Part shown: positions 8,989-17,767 of the stretch, piece by piece
How positions within the stretch are numbered: position 1 is the first letter of the stretch
Layout of the letters: each line of letters begins with the position of its first letter
NCBI RefSeq assembly: GCF_937903345.1
Contig: NZ_CALCZQ010000050.1
Location: forward strand, 186,001-250,000
DNA: 64,000 nucleotides
Direction: 5' to 3'
From: an uncultured Emticicia sp.
GTDB taxonomy: Bacteria; Bacteroidota; Bacteroidia; Cytophagales; Spirosomataceae
Program-made: the position numbers and the translations under genes
Notes under the pieces: generated by a model
Seen by the model: only the letters and a program-made list of their open reading frames with translations
The model's database searches: none
Told to the model about the DNA's origin: nothing

Positions 8989-10104
8989 TCAAGCAAACTG
9001 GTTTACTACTTTCATAATATGCTCGTTATCAACGCTGTTTTTTTGCCATTCTTCTAAGCGTTTATTCATGACTTTAAACCAAATCGGCGGCACGAGCGAC
9101 ATCAAAATCATCATGGTATAACCATACGGAAGCTGCGGACTTTCATCGAAATGGCGAAGCACTTGATATGGCCGTGCCGCATAAGCATGGTGGTCAGAGT
9201 GCCGTTGCAAATGAAAAAGTAATAGATTACTATAAAAATGGTTGGCATTCCATGAATGCAGTGGATTTACTTTTTCGTAGCGTCCATTTTCTAGTTGTTT
9301 CCGCAAAATTCCGTAATGCTCAATATAATTGACACATTCTAAAGATAAAATAGCAATGATGCTTTGCACCACAAAAAACGTTGGCACAATCCATGCAATT
9401 TCTTGAATTGATTTACTAAAAGAAATAGTTAATATAAAGCAGAGTACAGTTGGCAATATTACAGCCCAAATCATTTCATTATTGATACTCCAAGTTTTCT
9501 TATTTTTTATTTGAAGAAGTTTTCTCTCGATCTTCCATGCACTTCTGAATCCACCTAATAAACTTTGCTTCCAAAAGGCAAAAACGGTTTGGTTTTTGCG
9601 AGCAGTTGCGGGGTCGAGAGGTGTTGCTACGTGCGTATGATGCCCCCGATTGTGTTCAACAAAGAAGTGCATGTAACAAACCGAAATTAAAGCTGCACGA
9701 GCATGTAATCGTGCTAATGCACTTTTACGATGCCCTAATTCGTGAGCTACATTGATTATGGTAGAAGCATAAACGCCTTGACTAAGCATAAGTCCGAAAA
9801 TTTGATACCAAGTTAGGTCATCATGCGTGAGCACATAGCAACCCCACAACAGCATGAAATATTGAATATAAACGTGAGAATAGACCAGAAAGTCGAAATA
9901 ACGGTCATTGAGAAGTTTTTCATATTCTTCAGTGCTGGCGTTTTGTGAATCTCTACTTACGATTTCATCAAGAATTGGAATTAAACAATAGGCATAAATA
10001 AATACAAAGAATGTCCAATTTGGACTAATATAATAATAACCCAATATAAAGAAGGCAACAAAAGAGTAGCCCCAAGCAAAACCAATTTTTTTTCTGATAC
10101 TCAT
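8989..10104 (-). CDS. AlkB-type alkane 1-monooxygenase
   Basis: This 371-residue integral membrane protein has all the histidine motifs of non-haem di-iron alkane hydroxylases: HELGHRKS at 121-128, EHNRGHH at 150-156 followed by VATPLDPATAR, NYIEHYG at 259-265 and LQRHSDHH at 299-306. AlkB oxidises the terminal carbon of alkanes or related hydrophobic chains, taking electrons from rubredoxin. Hydrophobic helices lie at about 10-45, 75-115, 212-255 and 325-342. The NYIEHYG and LQRHSDHH boxes point to AlkB rather than a fatty-acid desaturase. No rubredoxin or rubredoxin reductase gene lies nearby. The true substrate is inferred. Confidence 0.88.
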   Translation of the reverse strand: MSIRKKIGFAWGYSFVAFFILGYYYISPNWTFFVFIYAYCLIPILDEIVSRDSQNASTEEYEKLLNDRYFDFLVYSHVYIQYFMLLWGCYVLTHDDLTWYQIFGLMLSQGVYASTIINVAHELGHRKSALARLHARAALISVCYMHFFVEHNRGHHTHVATPLDPATARKNQTVFAFWKQSLLGGFRSAWKIERKLLQIKNKKTWSINNEMIWAVILPTVLCFILTISFSKSIQEIAWIVPTFFVVQSIIAILSLECVNYIEHYGILRKQLENGRYEKVNPLHSWNANHFYSNLLLFHLQRHSDHHAYAARPYQVLRHFDESPQLPYGYTMMILMSLVPPIWFKVMNKRLEEWQKNSVDNEHIMKVVNQFA

Positions 10105-10152
10105 GGTTTACTGATATTTCGTTGTAATTTTAATCAATCAATACAAATTTTA

Positions 10153-10160
10153 TAATTTTG
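10153..10160 (+). promoter_or_regulatory. Putative -7 promoter box for the HupE/UreJ-like gene
   Basis: TAATTTTG fits TANNTTTG, about 65 bases before the ATG at 10225. The -33 region is weak. Confidence 0.35.
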
Positions 10161-10224
10161 TCAGATAATTCCTATATAAAACCTTTGAGTTTTATGTGTC
10201 GGATATAATAATATAACCCTAAAC

Positions 10225-10818
10225 ATGAATGAGTTTTTAATTTATTTACAACTTGGTTATCAGCATATTACCGATTTAAATGGCTATGACCATATATTGT
10301 TTGTGATAGCCCTTTGTGCCATATATAGAATGAGCGATTGGCAAAAAATACTATATCTCGTTACGGCATTTACTATTGGGCATTCAATTACCTTGGCATT
10401 GGCAGCTCTTGACCTTATCGAATACAGGACAGATTTGATTGAGTTTCTGATTCCTGTTACGATAATTCTTACCTGTTTCGCTAATTTTTTTCACCGAAGT
10501 ACCGAAAGCGTACTTAACCCCGAAAAATTTTCGAGGATACGTTATCTTCTTGCAATGATGTTTGGTCTTATTCACGGAATGGGTTTTTCAAATTACCTAA
10601 AAAGCCTTTTAGGAAAAGATGAAAGTATCGTCAAACAATTATTGGCATTTAATATTGGTCTTGAAATTGGTCAATTATTCATTGTGGCAGTTGCCATCAC
10701 GCTTTCATTTTTGGTTTTAAACGGTTTAAAGATAAAAAAACACTCTTGGAATCTCATCTTATCCGCTTTTGTGGCTGGGGTTGCCTTCAAACTCATGACC
10801 GAAAAATGGTGTTTTTAA
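10225..10818 (+). CDS. HupE/UreJ-like membrane protein
   Basis: This 197-residue protein has about six hydrophobic segments and the family motifs GYDHILF (residues 21-27), FTIGHSITLALA, GLIHGMGFSNYL and FNIGLEIGQL. HupE/UreJ relatives are thought to carry or supply nickel or similar metals to hydrogenase and urease. Neither enzyme is encoded here, and stand-alone copies of this branch are common in Bacteroidota. It is probably monocistronic. The substrate cannot be told from the sequence. Confidence 0.8.
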   Translation: MNEFLIYLQLGYQHITDLNGYDHILFVIALCAIYRMSDWQKILYLVTAFTIGHSITLALAALDLIEYRTDLIEFLIPVTIILTCFANFFHRSTESVLNPEKFSRIRYLLAMMFGLIHGMGFSNYLKSLLGKDESIVKQLLAFNIGLEIGQLFIVAVAITLSFLVLNGLKIKKHSWNLILSAFVAGVAFKLMTEKWCF

Positions 10819-10924
10819 AGAGGGAATAAATTTTACAACTTTTATTGTACATTTTTAATTGTTCACAAGCACTTTTGCACAAATTTTGTGTTATAAGTAA
10901 AGTAATCATCATTTTTTATTGCTT

Positions 10925-12304
10925 ATGCAAGAAGGTACATCACTTCTCGGTTTTCTTTTAACGGCGTTTTTGGCGGGTTTTGCGTCAATTTTTATGCCTT
11001 GTATTTATCCAATTATGCCCATGACGGTTAGTTTCTTCACGAAACAATCGCAAGGAACTCGCAAGGCAACATTTTATGGTCTTTCCATTATGTTCGTTTT
11101 TGGACTGATTGGTTTAGTGGCAACAGTTTTTGGAGCTCCATTTTTAAATTTTATTAGTACTCACTGGATTCCAAATCTTATATTTTTTGTCATTTTCATA
11201 ATTTTTGGAGTTTCTCTTTTGGGGGCTTTTGAAATAGTTTTGCCACATAAAGTTGTTAATAATATTGATAGAATGTCAGAAAAAGGCGGATTTGTTGGTA
11301 TTTTCTTTATGGCTTTGACACTCGTGGTAGTATCTTTTTCATGTACGGCACCGTTTGTTGGTTCTTTGCTAATCATGGCGGCAAAAGGCGAAGTTTGGCG
11401 ACCACTTTGGGGAATGTTGGCTTTCGGACTTCCGTTTGGAGTTGTGTTTACTTCATTGGCAATGTTTCCGCAGTGGCTCAAAAGTTTGCCAAAATCGGGT
11501 GCTTGGATGAACGAAATGAAAGCTGTTTTTGGAATATTGGAGTTTGCATTAGCCCTCAAATTCTTGAGTAATATTGACCTTACCTATCATTTTAATTATA
11601 TTTCTCGAAATACTTTTTTGATTATATGGATAATTATTTTTGTCACAATTGGGCTTTATATTTTAGGCATACTTCGGCTTCCGAAGGATAGTAAAGTAAA
11701 GAAATACAATGTACAAAGATTTGTTTTCGGAACTTTATTCCTTGGGTTTGCAGCTTATATGGTTCCAGGTGTTTCGCACAATAAAGAATTAAATTTATTG
11801 TCAGGACTTTTACCACCAAAAACAATCGCTTCAACGGTTGCTGATGATTCTAAACTCCGAGATTTACCGCATGAACTGAAAGGTTTTTATGATTATGATG
11901 ATGCCCTCGCTTACTCTAAAGAAATCGGAAAACCACTTTTTATAGATTTTACGGGTTACGCATGTGCGAATTGCCGTAAAATGGAAGAAAACGTTTGGCC
12001 AAAACCCGAAGTTTTAGAAAAACTCAAAAACAATTTCGTGATAGCTTCTTTGTATGTCGATGACAAAAAAGAGCTTCCAAAAGAAAAACAATATACATCA
12101 AAATATGACGATGAATTGAAAGTAACAATCGGCGATAAAAATATGGACTTGGAAATTACGAAATATAATAATAATGCCCAACCTTATTATATAATTGAAG
12201 ATTCAAATGGCAAATTGATTGTAAAACAACCCATCGGCTATACTTCAAAAGAGGAGTTTATGAAGTTTTTGGATGAAGGAATTGGCAATTATAAAAAGCC
12301 TTGA
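10925..12304 (+). CDS. DsbD-like thiol:disulfide interchange protein without the N-terminal domain
   Basis: The 459-residue protein has a CcdA/DsbD-type membrane domain (about residues 5-265) with the paired cysteines Cys26 in FMPCIYP and Cys140 in FSCTAPF. A periplasmic thioredoxin-like domain follows, with CANC at 347-350 in TGYACANCRKME. DsbD-type proteins pass electrons from cytoplasmic thioredoxin to periplasmic partners. The N-terminal immunoglobulin-like domain of full-length DsbD is missing: the first membrane helix starts right after the start. The frame extends two codons to a TTG, but ATG at 10925 is preferred. Possible partners are cytochrome c maturation or methionine-sulfoxide repair systems; none is adjacent. 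Confidence 0.86.
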   Translation: MQEGTSLLGFLLTAFLAGFASIFMPCIYPIMPMTVSFFTKQSQGTRKATFYGLSIMFVFGLIGLVATVFGAPFLNFISTHWIPNLIFFVIFIIFGVSLLGAFEIVLPHKVVNNIDRMSEKGGFVGIFFMALTLVVVSFSCTAPFVGSLLIMAAKGEVWRPLWGMLAFGLPFGVVFTSLAMFPQWLKSLPKSGAWMNEMKAVFGILEFALALKFLSNIDLTYHFNYISRNTFLIIWIIIFVTIGLYILGILRLPKDSKVKKYNVQRFVFGTLFLGFAAYMVPGVSHNKELNLLSGLLPPKTIASTVADDSKLRDLPHELKGFYDYDDALAYSKEIGKPLFIDFTGYACANCRKMEENVWPKPEVLEKLKNNFVIASLYVDDKKELPKEKQYTSKYDDELKVTIGDKNMDLEITKYNNNAQPYYIIEDSNGKLIVKQPIGYTSKEEFMKFLDEGIGNYKKP

Positions 12305-12324
12305 TTTGTAGTAAAAACAAAAAC

Positions 12325-12351
12325 CTCAGTATTTCGATATTGAGTTTTTTT
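12325..12351. terminator. Terminator between the dsbD-like gene and aat
   Basis: CTCAGTAT pairs with ATATTGAG around a TTCG tetraloop, followed by seven T. It overlaps the last bases of the convergent aat gene. Confidence 0.8.
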
Positions 12352-12970
12352 ATGCCTTATTAAATAAATGTTCAATTTCGTGTTCGATAAATCGGGCTTT
12401 TTTTTCGGTAGCTTTTCGAAGTAGGTTCAAATAGTTTGCTTTCGGAATTTCGATTGCACCAAAACGCTTTACGTTATCGTTAATAAATTGAGTATCAAGC
12501 AATTCAAAGCCTTGTTTGCGAAGTGTCTGAATTAAATAATGGAATGCCACTTTCGAGGCATTGGGCTGAGTATAAAACATTGACTCACCAAAAAAAGCCG
12601 CTCCAATAGAAACACCATAAAGCCCTCCGACGAGTTTGTTATCTAAATAGGCCTCAACACTATGAGCCAAGCCTATGCCGTTTAAGCCAGTGTAAGCATT
12701 AATGATTTCTTCTGAAATCCAAGTATCATCAGTCTCATTTCTTGCAATGGCACAGCCACGCATTACTGCTTCAAAATCATAGTCAAAACGAATCTCGAAA
12801 TAATTTTTTTTTAGTAAAGGACGAAGTGATTTGTGAGCCTTGTAAGAATCAAGCGGAATTATGGCACGAGGGTCGGGCGAATACCAATAAATTGTCCCAT
12901 CAGAATCTGCCATCGGGAAAATACCGTTTATATAGCCGTAAAATAAGTCGTCGGGCGTAAGTTTTGTCAT
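12350..12970 (-). CDS. aat: Leucyl/phenylalanyl-tRNA--protein transferase
   Basis: Aat adds Leu or Phe from charged tRNA to proteins with N-terminal Lys or Arg, marking them for ClpS-ClpAP (N-degron pathway). The 206-residue protein shows GIFPM, WYSPDPR, IGLAHSVEAY, GGLYGVSIGAAFFGESMF and ELLDTQF, all family hallmarks. The frame extends upstream to a TTG at 12997, but ATG at 12970 gives the usual short N-terminus (MTKLTPDDLFYGY). ClpS is not in the window. Confidence 0.95.
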   Translation of the reverse strand: MTKLTPDDLFYGYINGIFPMADSDGTIYWYSPDPRAIIPLDSYKAHKSLRPLLKKNYFEIRFDYDFEAVMRGCAIARNETDDTWISEEIINAYTGLNGIGLAHSVEAYLDNKLVGGLYGVSIGAAFFGESMFYTQPNASKVAFHYLIQTLRKQGFELLDTQFINDNVKRFGAIEIPKANYLNLLRKATEKKARFIEHEIEHLFNKA

Positions 12971-13097
12971 TAAATAGTTGTAGCTATATGTTAACAAAAT
13001 TAAATAAAAAAATAAAAAAAACTAATTTTGGCACAACTGTTTTTCAAAATTTAAAGAAATTTTAGAAATCAGTTGACACTAGAGGTTGTAATAAAAC

Positions 13098-14093
13098 TTA
13101 GTTTTTCTTAATCTTTGGAGATTCAAAAGTAATTTTACCCTTTTCGTCGTATTCATAAACTACGTAAGGTTCAAAAATTTTATCATAGCAGTCTTTTCCG
13201 TATTGTGTTTCTTTCTTTCTTCGGTTGCCTGTTTGATAATACTCAACCCAGCGACCAATTTTTACGCTATCATCAATCATTCCTTGTTCGGCCAATGTCC
13301 CGTTCTCGTTGAATATAAGATACTCACCCGTCACTTTTCCGTAAAGCTTAGGTTTTACTTCTTTTATTTTGGTTTGGCGTCCATCATAAAAACTTATTTC
13401 TGAATCTTTATAAAATCCTCGTTCGTAATATTCTTTATTGAGTAAATTGTAGTTTTTGTCGTACAATTCCCAACGACCATCTTTGGCTCCTAGATAATAC
13501 CAACCTTCTTCAACAACTAAATCTCCCAAATATTTTTTATACGGCCCGTGCATAAGATCGTTGGTTGAACGGTCGCGTCCGAGACCTTCGACGATTCTGT
13601 TGGCTTTGCGGTCGTACCAAAATAGGTGTCTATTATAAGAATTTGGTTGCGTAAATTCTTTAAGTGTATAAAATTCGAAGAATGTCAGGTTATTACCAGT
13701 TCCTTGTCTAATTAGCTGTTTTTCTACCTTAATTCCTTCATAATCACGTCCATTAAACTCTTTTTTTATGCCTTTAATCTCCTTCTTTACATCATTAATC
13801 GTCTTTTTGAGTTTCAAACCTAAATCGGGTAAAGTTTCGGTAGCAAACTTTTTGGCATCATCAAAACTCGAAATAGTATTACCCCCAGGCAATGAGGCCG
13901 AAGCCTTTGGGCTTGTTATGCCCACCGGAAGTTTATCCATTTTTTGTTGAATTGTTTCTTTTTTATACCCTTCATCTCCTTTATGTTTTGCTTTCGGAAC
14001 GGCATCGCTTGTTTGGGCATCGGCTATCGATGACGAAAGCAAAATAAATGATAAAATTGAGGCAAAATGGTATATTTTCTGATAAAGTTTCAT
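13098..14093 (-). CDS. Secreted MORN/YwqK-like repeat protein of unknown function
   Basis: This 331-residue protein has a signal peptide (about 1-26, ending SIADAQ) and a Lys-rich segment to about residue 125. It then carries several aromatic beta-hairpin repeats such as GWYYLGAKDGRWELYD, GEYLIFNENGTLAEQG and GRWVEYYQTGNRRKKET. These resemble MORN or YwqK-type repeats, which form elongated beta-sheets. I see no catalytic motif. It is convergent with aat, about 127 bases away, and divergent from the methyltransferase gene. A periplasmic or cell-surface location is inferred from the signal peptide. Confidence 0.6.
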   Translation of the reverse strand: MKLYQKIYHFASILSFILLSSSIADAQTSDAVPKAKHKGDEGYKKETIQQKMDKLPVGITSPKASASLPGGNTISSFDDAKKFATETLPDLGLKLKKTINDVKKEIKGIKKEFNGRDYEGIKVEKQLIRQGTGNNLTFFEFYTLKEFTQPNSYNRHLFWYDRKANRIVEGLGRDRSTNDLMHGPYKKYLGDLVVEEGWYYLGAKDGRWELYDKNYNLLNKEYYERGFYKDSEISFYDGRQTKIKEVKPKLYGKVTGEYLIFNENGTLAEQGMIDDSVKIGRWVEYYQTGNRRKKETQYGKDCYDKIFEPYVVYEYDEKGKITFESPKIKKN

Positions 14094-14114
14094 TTTTGAT
14101 GAGAATGATGGTAA

Positions 14115-14144
14115 TTTTGTATGCTAAATATAACGATAACTTTG
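14115..14144 (+). promoter_or_regulatory. Putative promoter for the methyltransferase gene
   Basis: TTTTG at 14115-14119 and TAACTTTG at 14137-14144 fit the Bacteroidota consensus, with a rather short 17-base spacer. The ATG follows 65 bases downstream. Confidence 0.45.
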
Positions 14145-14208
14145 AAAAAAAATTGAATTCGGACTTAATTTCTCTCCACTCCGAATCTATTAAATTGATA
14201 TAAAGATA

Positions 14209-14952
14209 ATGAAAGAGTGGTTTGCAGAATGGTTTGATACATCTTTTTATCACCAACTTTACAAAAGCCGAAGCTACGAAGAAGCTCAACACTTTATTGA
14301 TAATCTCGAAAAAAAACTCAATTTCAAGGATTCTGATGTTTTTCTCGACCTTGCATGTGGCAAAGGACGACATTCGATTTATCTAAATTCAAAAGGCTAT
14401 GAAGTTACTGGCGTTGATTTATCTCCGAATAATATCGAAGCTGCAAAGAAATCTGAAAATGAGCACTTGGGTTTCTGTGTGCATGATATGCGTGAAACTT
14501 TTCGTTCAGGCTCTTTCGATTTTGTCTTAAATTTATTTACAAGTTTTGGATATTTTGAAGAAAACCAGGACAATTTTCGAGCCATAAAAGCCGTTGCCGA
14601 AAATTTAAAATCAGGCGGCATACTGGTGCTTGATTATATGAATAGTGCGAAAGCCGTAAAAAACTTGACAAAATACTACGAAAAAGAAGTTGATGGCATT
14701 AAATTTATCATCACAAAAAAAATCGAGTACGGTTTTATTGTAAAAAATATTGATTTCGATATCGGTGATGAGCATCATCATTTTGAAGAACGTGTCAGGA
14801 TTTTGACTTGCGAAGATTTTAGAAATTACTTTCGAAAGGCAGAATTGTATTGCAAAGAAATCTATGGAAGTTATGACCTAAAACCGTTCGAAGTGTCAGA
14901 ATCTGACCGAATGATATTTGTGGTTCAAAAAGTGCCCACAATTATGAATTAA
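14209..14952 (+). CDS. Class I SAM-dependent methyltransferase
   Basis: This 247-residue cytoplasmic protein has a Rossmann-type SAM site: motif I VFLDLACGKGRHS (about 44-56), the acidic end of strand 2 in GYEVTGVDLSPNN (Asp70), and a later SGGILVLDYMN segment. The substrate is not evident, and small-molecule methyltransferases of this type are common. Its 3' end overlaps the convergent folK by 11 bases. The start is ATG. Confidence 0.82.
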   Translation: MKEWFAEWFDTSFYHQLYKSRSYEEAQHFIDNLEKKLNFKDSDVFLDLACGKGRHSIYLNSKGYEVTGVDLSPNNIEAAKKSENEHLGFCVHDMRETFRSGSFDFVLNLFTSFGYFEENQDNFRAIKAVAENLKSGGILVLDYMNSAKAVKNLTKYYEKEVDGIKFIITKKIEYGFIVKNIDFDIGDEHHHFEERVRILTCEDFRNYFRKAELYCKEIYGSYDLKPFEVSESDRMIFVVQKVPTIMN

Positions 14953-15433
14953 AGACAACTATATCTCCCGAATCTATGCAATTTTTGAATAATTCAAGAT
15001 TAGACTGTTTTAATTTGGGGTGAATAAACGCTGGAGCAATTTCACATAGTGGCACCAAAACAAATTTGCGTTCTTGTATAAAAGGATGTGGAACTGCGAG
15101 GTTTTCGGTAGAAATAATCTCATTATTGTAGTACAAAACATCAATGTCAATGCTTCGTTCGCCCCATTTGATTTTACGAATACGCCCCATATTTTTCTCA
15201 ATTTTTAGTACTAAATGAAGCACTTCACTCGGTGTAAAAATGGTTTCGATTGCTAGCACTTGGTTCAAAAAAGCGTTTTGTTCGGTAATTCCCCACGCGG
15301 CTGATTCATAAATGCTAGATTTCGAGCGAATTTTGCCAATTTTTTCTTCAATTAACTTCTGAGCTATCAATAGGTTTTCTGCACGATTGCCTAAATTTGA
15401 ACCTAAACCAAGAAAAACTTTAGCATGTTTCAA
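14942..15433 (-). CDS. folK: 2-amino-4-hydroxy-6-hydroxymethyldihydropteridine pyrophosphokinase (HPPK)
   Basis: HPPK transfers pyrophosphate from ATP to the pterin before dihydropteroate synthase acts in folate synthesis. The 163-residue protein shows VFLGLGSNLGNR at the N-terminus and the signature KWGERSIDIDVLYYN (88-102) with the Mg-binding Asp96 and Asp98. No ATG is usable: the only one nearby is out of frame. The start is therefore a TTG that overlaps the stop of the upstream GGGP synthase gene as TTGA, which suggests translational coupling. Confidence 0.94.
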   Translation of the reverse strand: MKHAKVFLGLGSNLGNRAENLLIAQKLIEEKIGKIRSKSSIYESAAWGITEQNAFLNQVLAIETIFTPSEVLHLVLKIEKNMGRIRKIKWGERSIDIDVLYYNNEIISTENLAVPHPFIQERKFVLVPLCEIAPAFIHPKLKQSNLELFKNCIDSGDIVVFNS

Positions 15434-16188
15434 GCAATTGATAAATTAAAGGAGTGAACTACTTCGGCGATTTCTGAAAGTAAAGCGGGGTTTCTCTCGA
15501 AAGCATTACCAATCACAATAATATCTGCTCCCGCTTCAAGAGCCGCGGTAGCTTTTTCGGGAGAATTAATTCCACCTCCAACAATTAGTGGTAAACTAAT
15601 ATTTTTGCTTACTTTCTGAATCATTTTTGGAGAAACAGGATACATCGCTCCACTTCCGCCATCAAGATAAATCAGTTTTTGACCAAGCATTTCGCCCGCC
15701 ATTGCAGTACAAACTGCAATTTCAGCCTTATCATTAGGAATTGGAGTTGTATTGCTGATGTAAGAAACTGTAGTTTGGCTACCACTGTCTATGAGTATAT
15801 AGCCCGTTGATAAAATCTCCAAGCCGCTTTGTTTGAGTAGCGGGGCAGCAATTACATGCTGACCAATCAAATAATCAGGGTTTCGCCCAGAAATCAATGA
15901 AAGCAGAAGAATTGCGTCGGCAGTAGGCTCAATGTGAAGGCTATTTCCTGGAAAAATAATGACAGGAATATTGGATTTTTGGCGAATGATTACAATCATT
16001 TCTCCCATGATATTTTTGGTAATCAGACTGCCGCCAATCAAGAAGTATTCTACTCGGTTTTCGGCACATGTATACAAAAAATTTTCTAAAGAATTTAGCT
16101 CAACTTTGTCCGGGTCGAGCAAAACAGCCAAAGATTTTTTTTGTAATTGCTTGTTGGTTAGTATTTTATCAAGAATTTGTCTCGACAT
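15430..16188 (-). CDS. Geranylgeranylglyceryl/heptaprenylglyceryl phosphate synthase (GGGPS/PcrB family)
   Basis: The enzyme joins a long-chain prenyl diphosphate to sn-glycerol-1-phosphate, forming an ether bond. The 252-residue TIM-barrel protein has VLLDPDK (22-28), FLIGGS, IIFPGNS, LLSLISGRNP, GYILIDSGSQTT, YLDGGSGA and LIVGGGI, with the phosphate-binding loops at the C-terminal end. This matches the bacterial group II branch known from Bacteroidota, whose cellular role is unsettled. It overlaps folK by 4 bases and the upstream membrane-protein gene by 20 bases, so the three form one transcription unit. Confidence 0.9.
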   Translation of the reverse strand: MSRQILDKILTNKQLQKKSLAVLLDPDKVELNSLENFLYTCAENRVEYFLIGGSLITKNIMGEMIVIIRQKSNIPVIIFPGNSLHIEPTADAILLLSLISGRNPDYLIGQHVIAAPLLKQSGLEILSTGYILIDSGSQTTVSYISNTTPIPNDKAEIAVCTAMAGEMLGQKLIYLDGGSGAMYPVSPKMIQKVSKNISLPLIVGGGINSPEKATAALEAGADIIVIGNAFERNPALLSEIAEVVHSFNLSIA

Positions 16189-16603
16189 TTTCGGTAGCGT
16201 CGGTGGTAAAATTATCTATAATTCCCAAAAGTTTATTTTTCGCAACAGCAAGCAAAACCGAAGTTGCAACACCTTTCAGAGCAGCCCAAACAAAAGAATT
16301 TTCGTCGTTATCATCATCTTCTTGTTCAATCGGCTTGGGGTTAAACGAAGTTTTTTGTTTATCAGAAGGCAAAAGAAATTCGGTCAAAGCGTAGGCCGTT
16401 AAAACAACCCCTCCGATAACCAAAGCATTTTTACCCACTTTCTTCAAATCCCCAATTTGCATTTCGATGGCCTCCAAATATTTATTGGCAGACTCTTGCA
16501 AAAATTCTTTACGCTCCTCACGACTTGCCGTTTTTGGCGGAATCACAGGAATATTGATGATGCTTTCGTTAGGTTTTCTCAAGTTAAGCTTAATTTTGTT
16601 CAA
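16169..16603 (-). CDS. Small membrane protein of unknown function, start uncertain
   Basis: The frame gives up to 144 residues: a basic N-terminal part (EERKEFLQESANKYLEAIE), a hydrophobic segment at about 57-77, an acidic linker (QEDDDNDEN) and a second hydrophobic segment at about 106-126. I do not recognise the family; the layout is holin-like only in a general way. The sole upstream start candidate is a TTG. It lies inside TACTTTTG, which is itself a perfect TANNTTTG box, so the real start may be a later codon (next ATG is residue 47). The gene overlaps the GGGP synthase gene, so it likely shares its transcript. Confidence 0.55.
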   Translation of the reverse strand: MNKIKLNLRKPNESIINIPVIPPKTASREERKEFLQESANKYLEAIEMQIGDLKKVGKNALVIGGVVLTAYALTEFLLPSDKQKTSFNPKPIEQEDDDNDENSFVWAALKGVATSVLLAVAKNKLLGIIDNFTTDATENVETNS

Positions 16604-16859
16604 AAGTATTGAAAAATGCCCAAAAAAGAAAAATGAATCGTTGATTTGTGACTTTGTGCAAGCAAAAGCAATATATTTTAATGATAAAATGTTAGTTTTG
16701 GTTGAGATTTAAAATGATTAAGAATAATTATAACTTCGCCAATTTAATTTGTTGAATAACGAAATGACCTCGATTCCAATAAATTTTGTAGGAACGTTTA
16801 ATTTGGGCCTTCCTATGGGTGATATTTGTCAATCGGAGATTAAAAAACAATTATTTGAA

Positions 16860-17663
16860 ATGAAATTCCGCTATATTATGGTTTTATTTGGATTTTTGAG
16901 CATTTCATCCAAGGTTTCGGGGCAGGTCGATTTACAGCAGTCTTTTCGAGAATGTAGTATCAAAGGGAGCACCACAATCTATGATTATAAAAATCAGTAT
17001 TGGATTTATTCAGACTCACTTGATGCTCAAAAACTAAGTTTGCCTGCTTCAACTTTCAAAATTATTAATTTATTGATTGCCTTAGAAATAAAAGTAATTA
17101 AGGACGAAAATGAGGTGATCAAGTGGGTAGGGAAGACAGATACTACACTTTATGGCTACCGACCAGAAATTTACAAAGATATGACCGTCCGTGAAGCATT
17201 TGAAGTATCGGCTGGATGGGTGTTTATCGAATTAGCGAAGAAAATAGGGAAAAAAAATTATACAAAGTATCTAAATGCCTGCCGTTATGGTAATTTAGAT
17301 TTATCAATGAAAGATACAGATTTTTGGAATTTTGGACGTTTCGGGATTTCTCCACAAAATCAAGTTATATTTTTAAAGGCTGTTTATGAAGAAAAACTTC
17401 CTTTTTCTAAGCGTAATTATGAGATTTTGAAACGAGTAATGATTGTGGAGAAAACCAACGATTATACAATCAGAGCCAAAACAGGCTGGACTCGTGACGG
17501 AGGCATAGATTCGGGTTGGTGGGTCGGATATGTGGAAAGTCGAGAAAATACTTATTTCTTTGCAACTCGAATTTCAAAAAAACGTTCGGAATCGAATCCA
17601 AATTTTGGTCAATGCCGAAAAACAATTACAAAAACGATTTTGAAACAAATGAATGCAATCTAA
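16860..17663 (+). CDS. Class D beta-lactamase-like serine hydrolase
   Basis: This 267-residue protein has a signal peptide (MKFRYIMVLFGFL to about SGQ, 1-22) and the class D active-site set: STFK at 64-67 with nucleophile Ser64 and Lys67 (the carboxylated Lys of OXA enzymes), SAG at 117-119 in the SxV position, YGN at 143-145 and KTGW at 207-210. OXA enzymes hydrolyse beta-lactams; close homologues act as BlaR sensors, but no membrane sensor domain is present. The frame extends 37 codons upstream to a TTG, but only the ATG at 16860 places the signal peptide first. It is next to the NamZ-like gene, so a cell-wall link is possible. Resistance activity is inferred. Confidence 0.85.
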   Translation: MKFRYIMVLFGFLSISSKVSGQVDLQQSFRECSIKGSTTIYDYKNQYWIYSDSLDAQKLSLPASTFKIINLLIALEIKVIKDENEVIKWVGKTDTTLYGYRPEIYKDMTVREAFEVSAGWVFIELAKKIGKKNYTKYLNACRYGNLDLSMKDTDFWNFGRFGISPQNQVIFLKAVYEEKLPFSKRNYEILKRVMIVEKTNDYTIRAKTGWTRDGGIDSGWWVGYVESRENTYFFATRISKKRSESNPNFGQCRKTITKTILKQMNAI

Positions 17664-17767
17664 GCTGGTTATTGGTTAATTTGTTACTGGTCTTATAATC
17701 AGTCATTTACATTAGTTTTTATTTTTAATAATACATACTTAATATATTTCAACAATCTATAAACTTC

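Noticed and set aside
16749..16859. The 37-codon upstream extension of the class D beta-lactamase-like frame, beginning at TTG.
   Set aside because: It would bury the signal peptide, and the ATG at 16860 starts the signal exactly.
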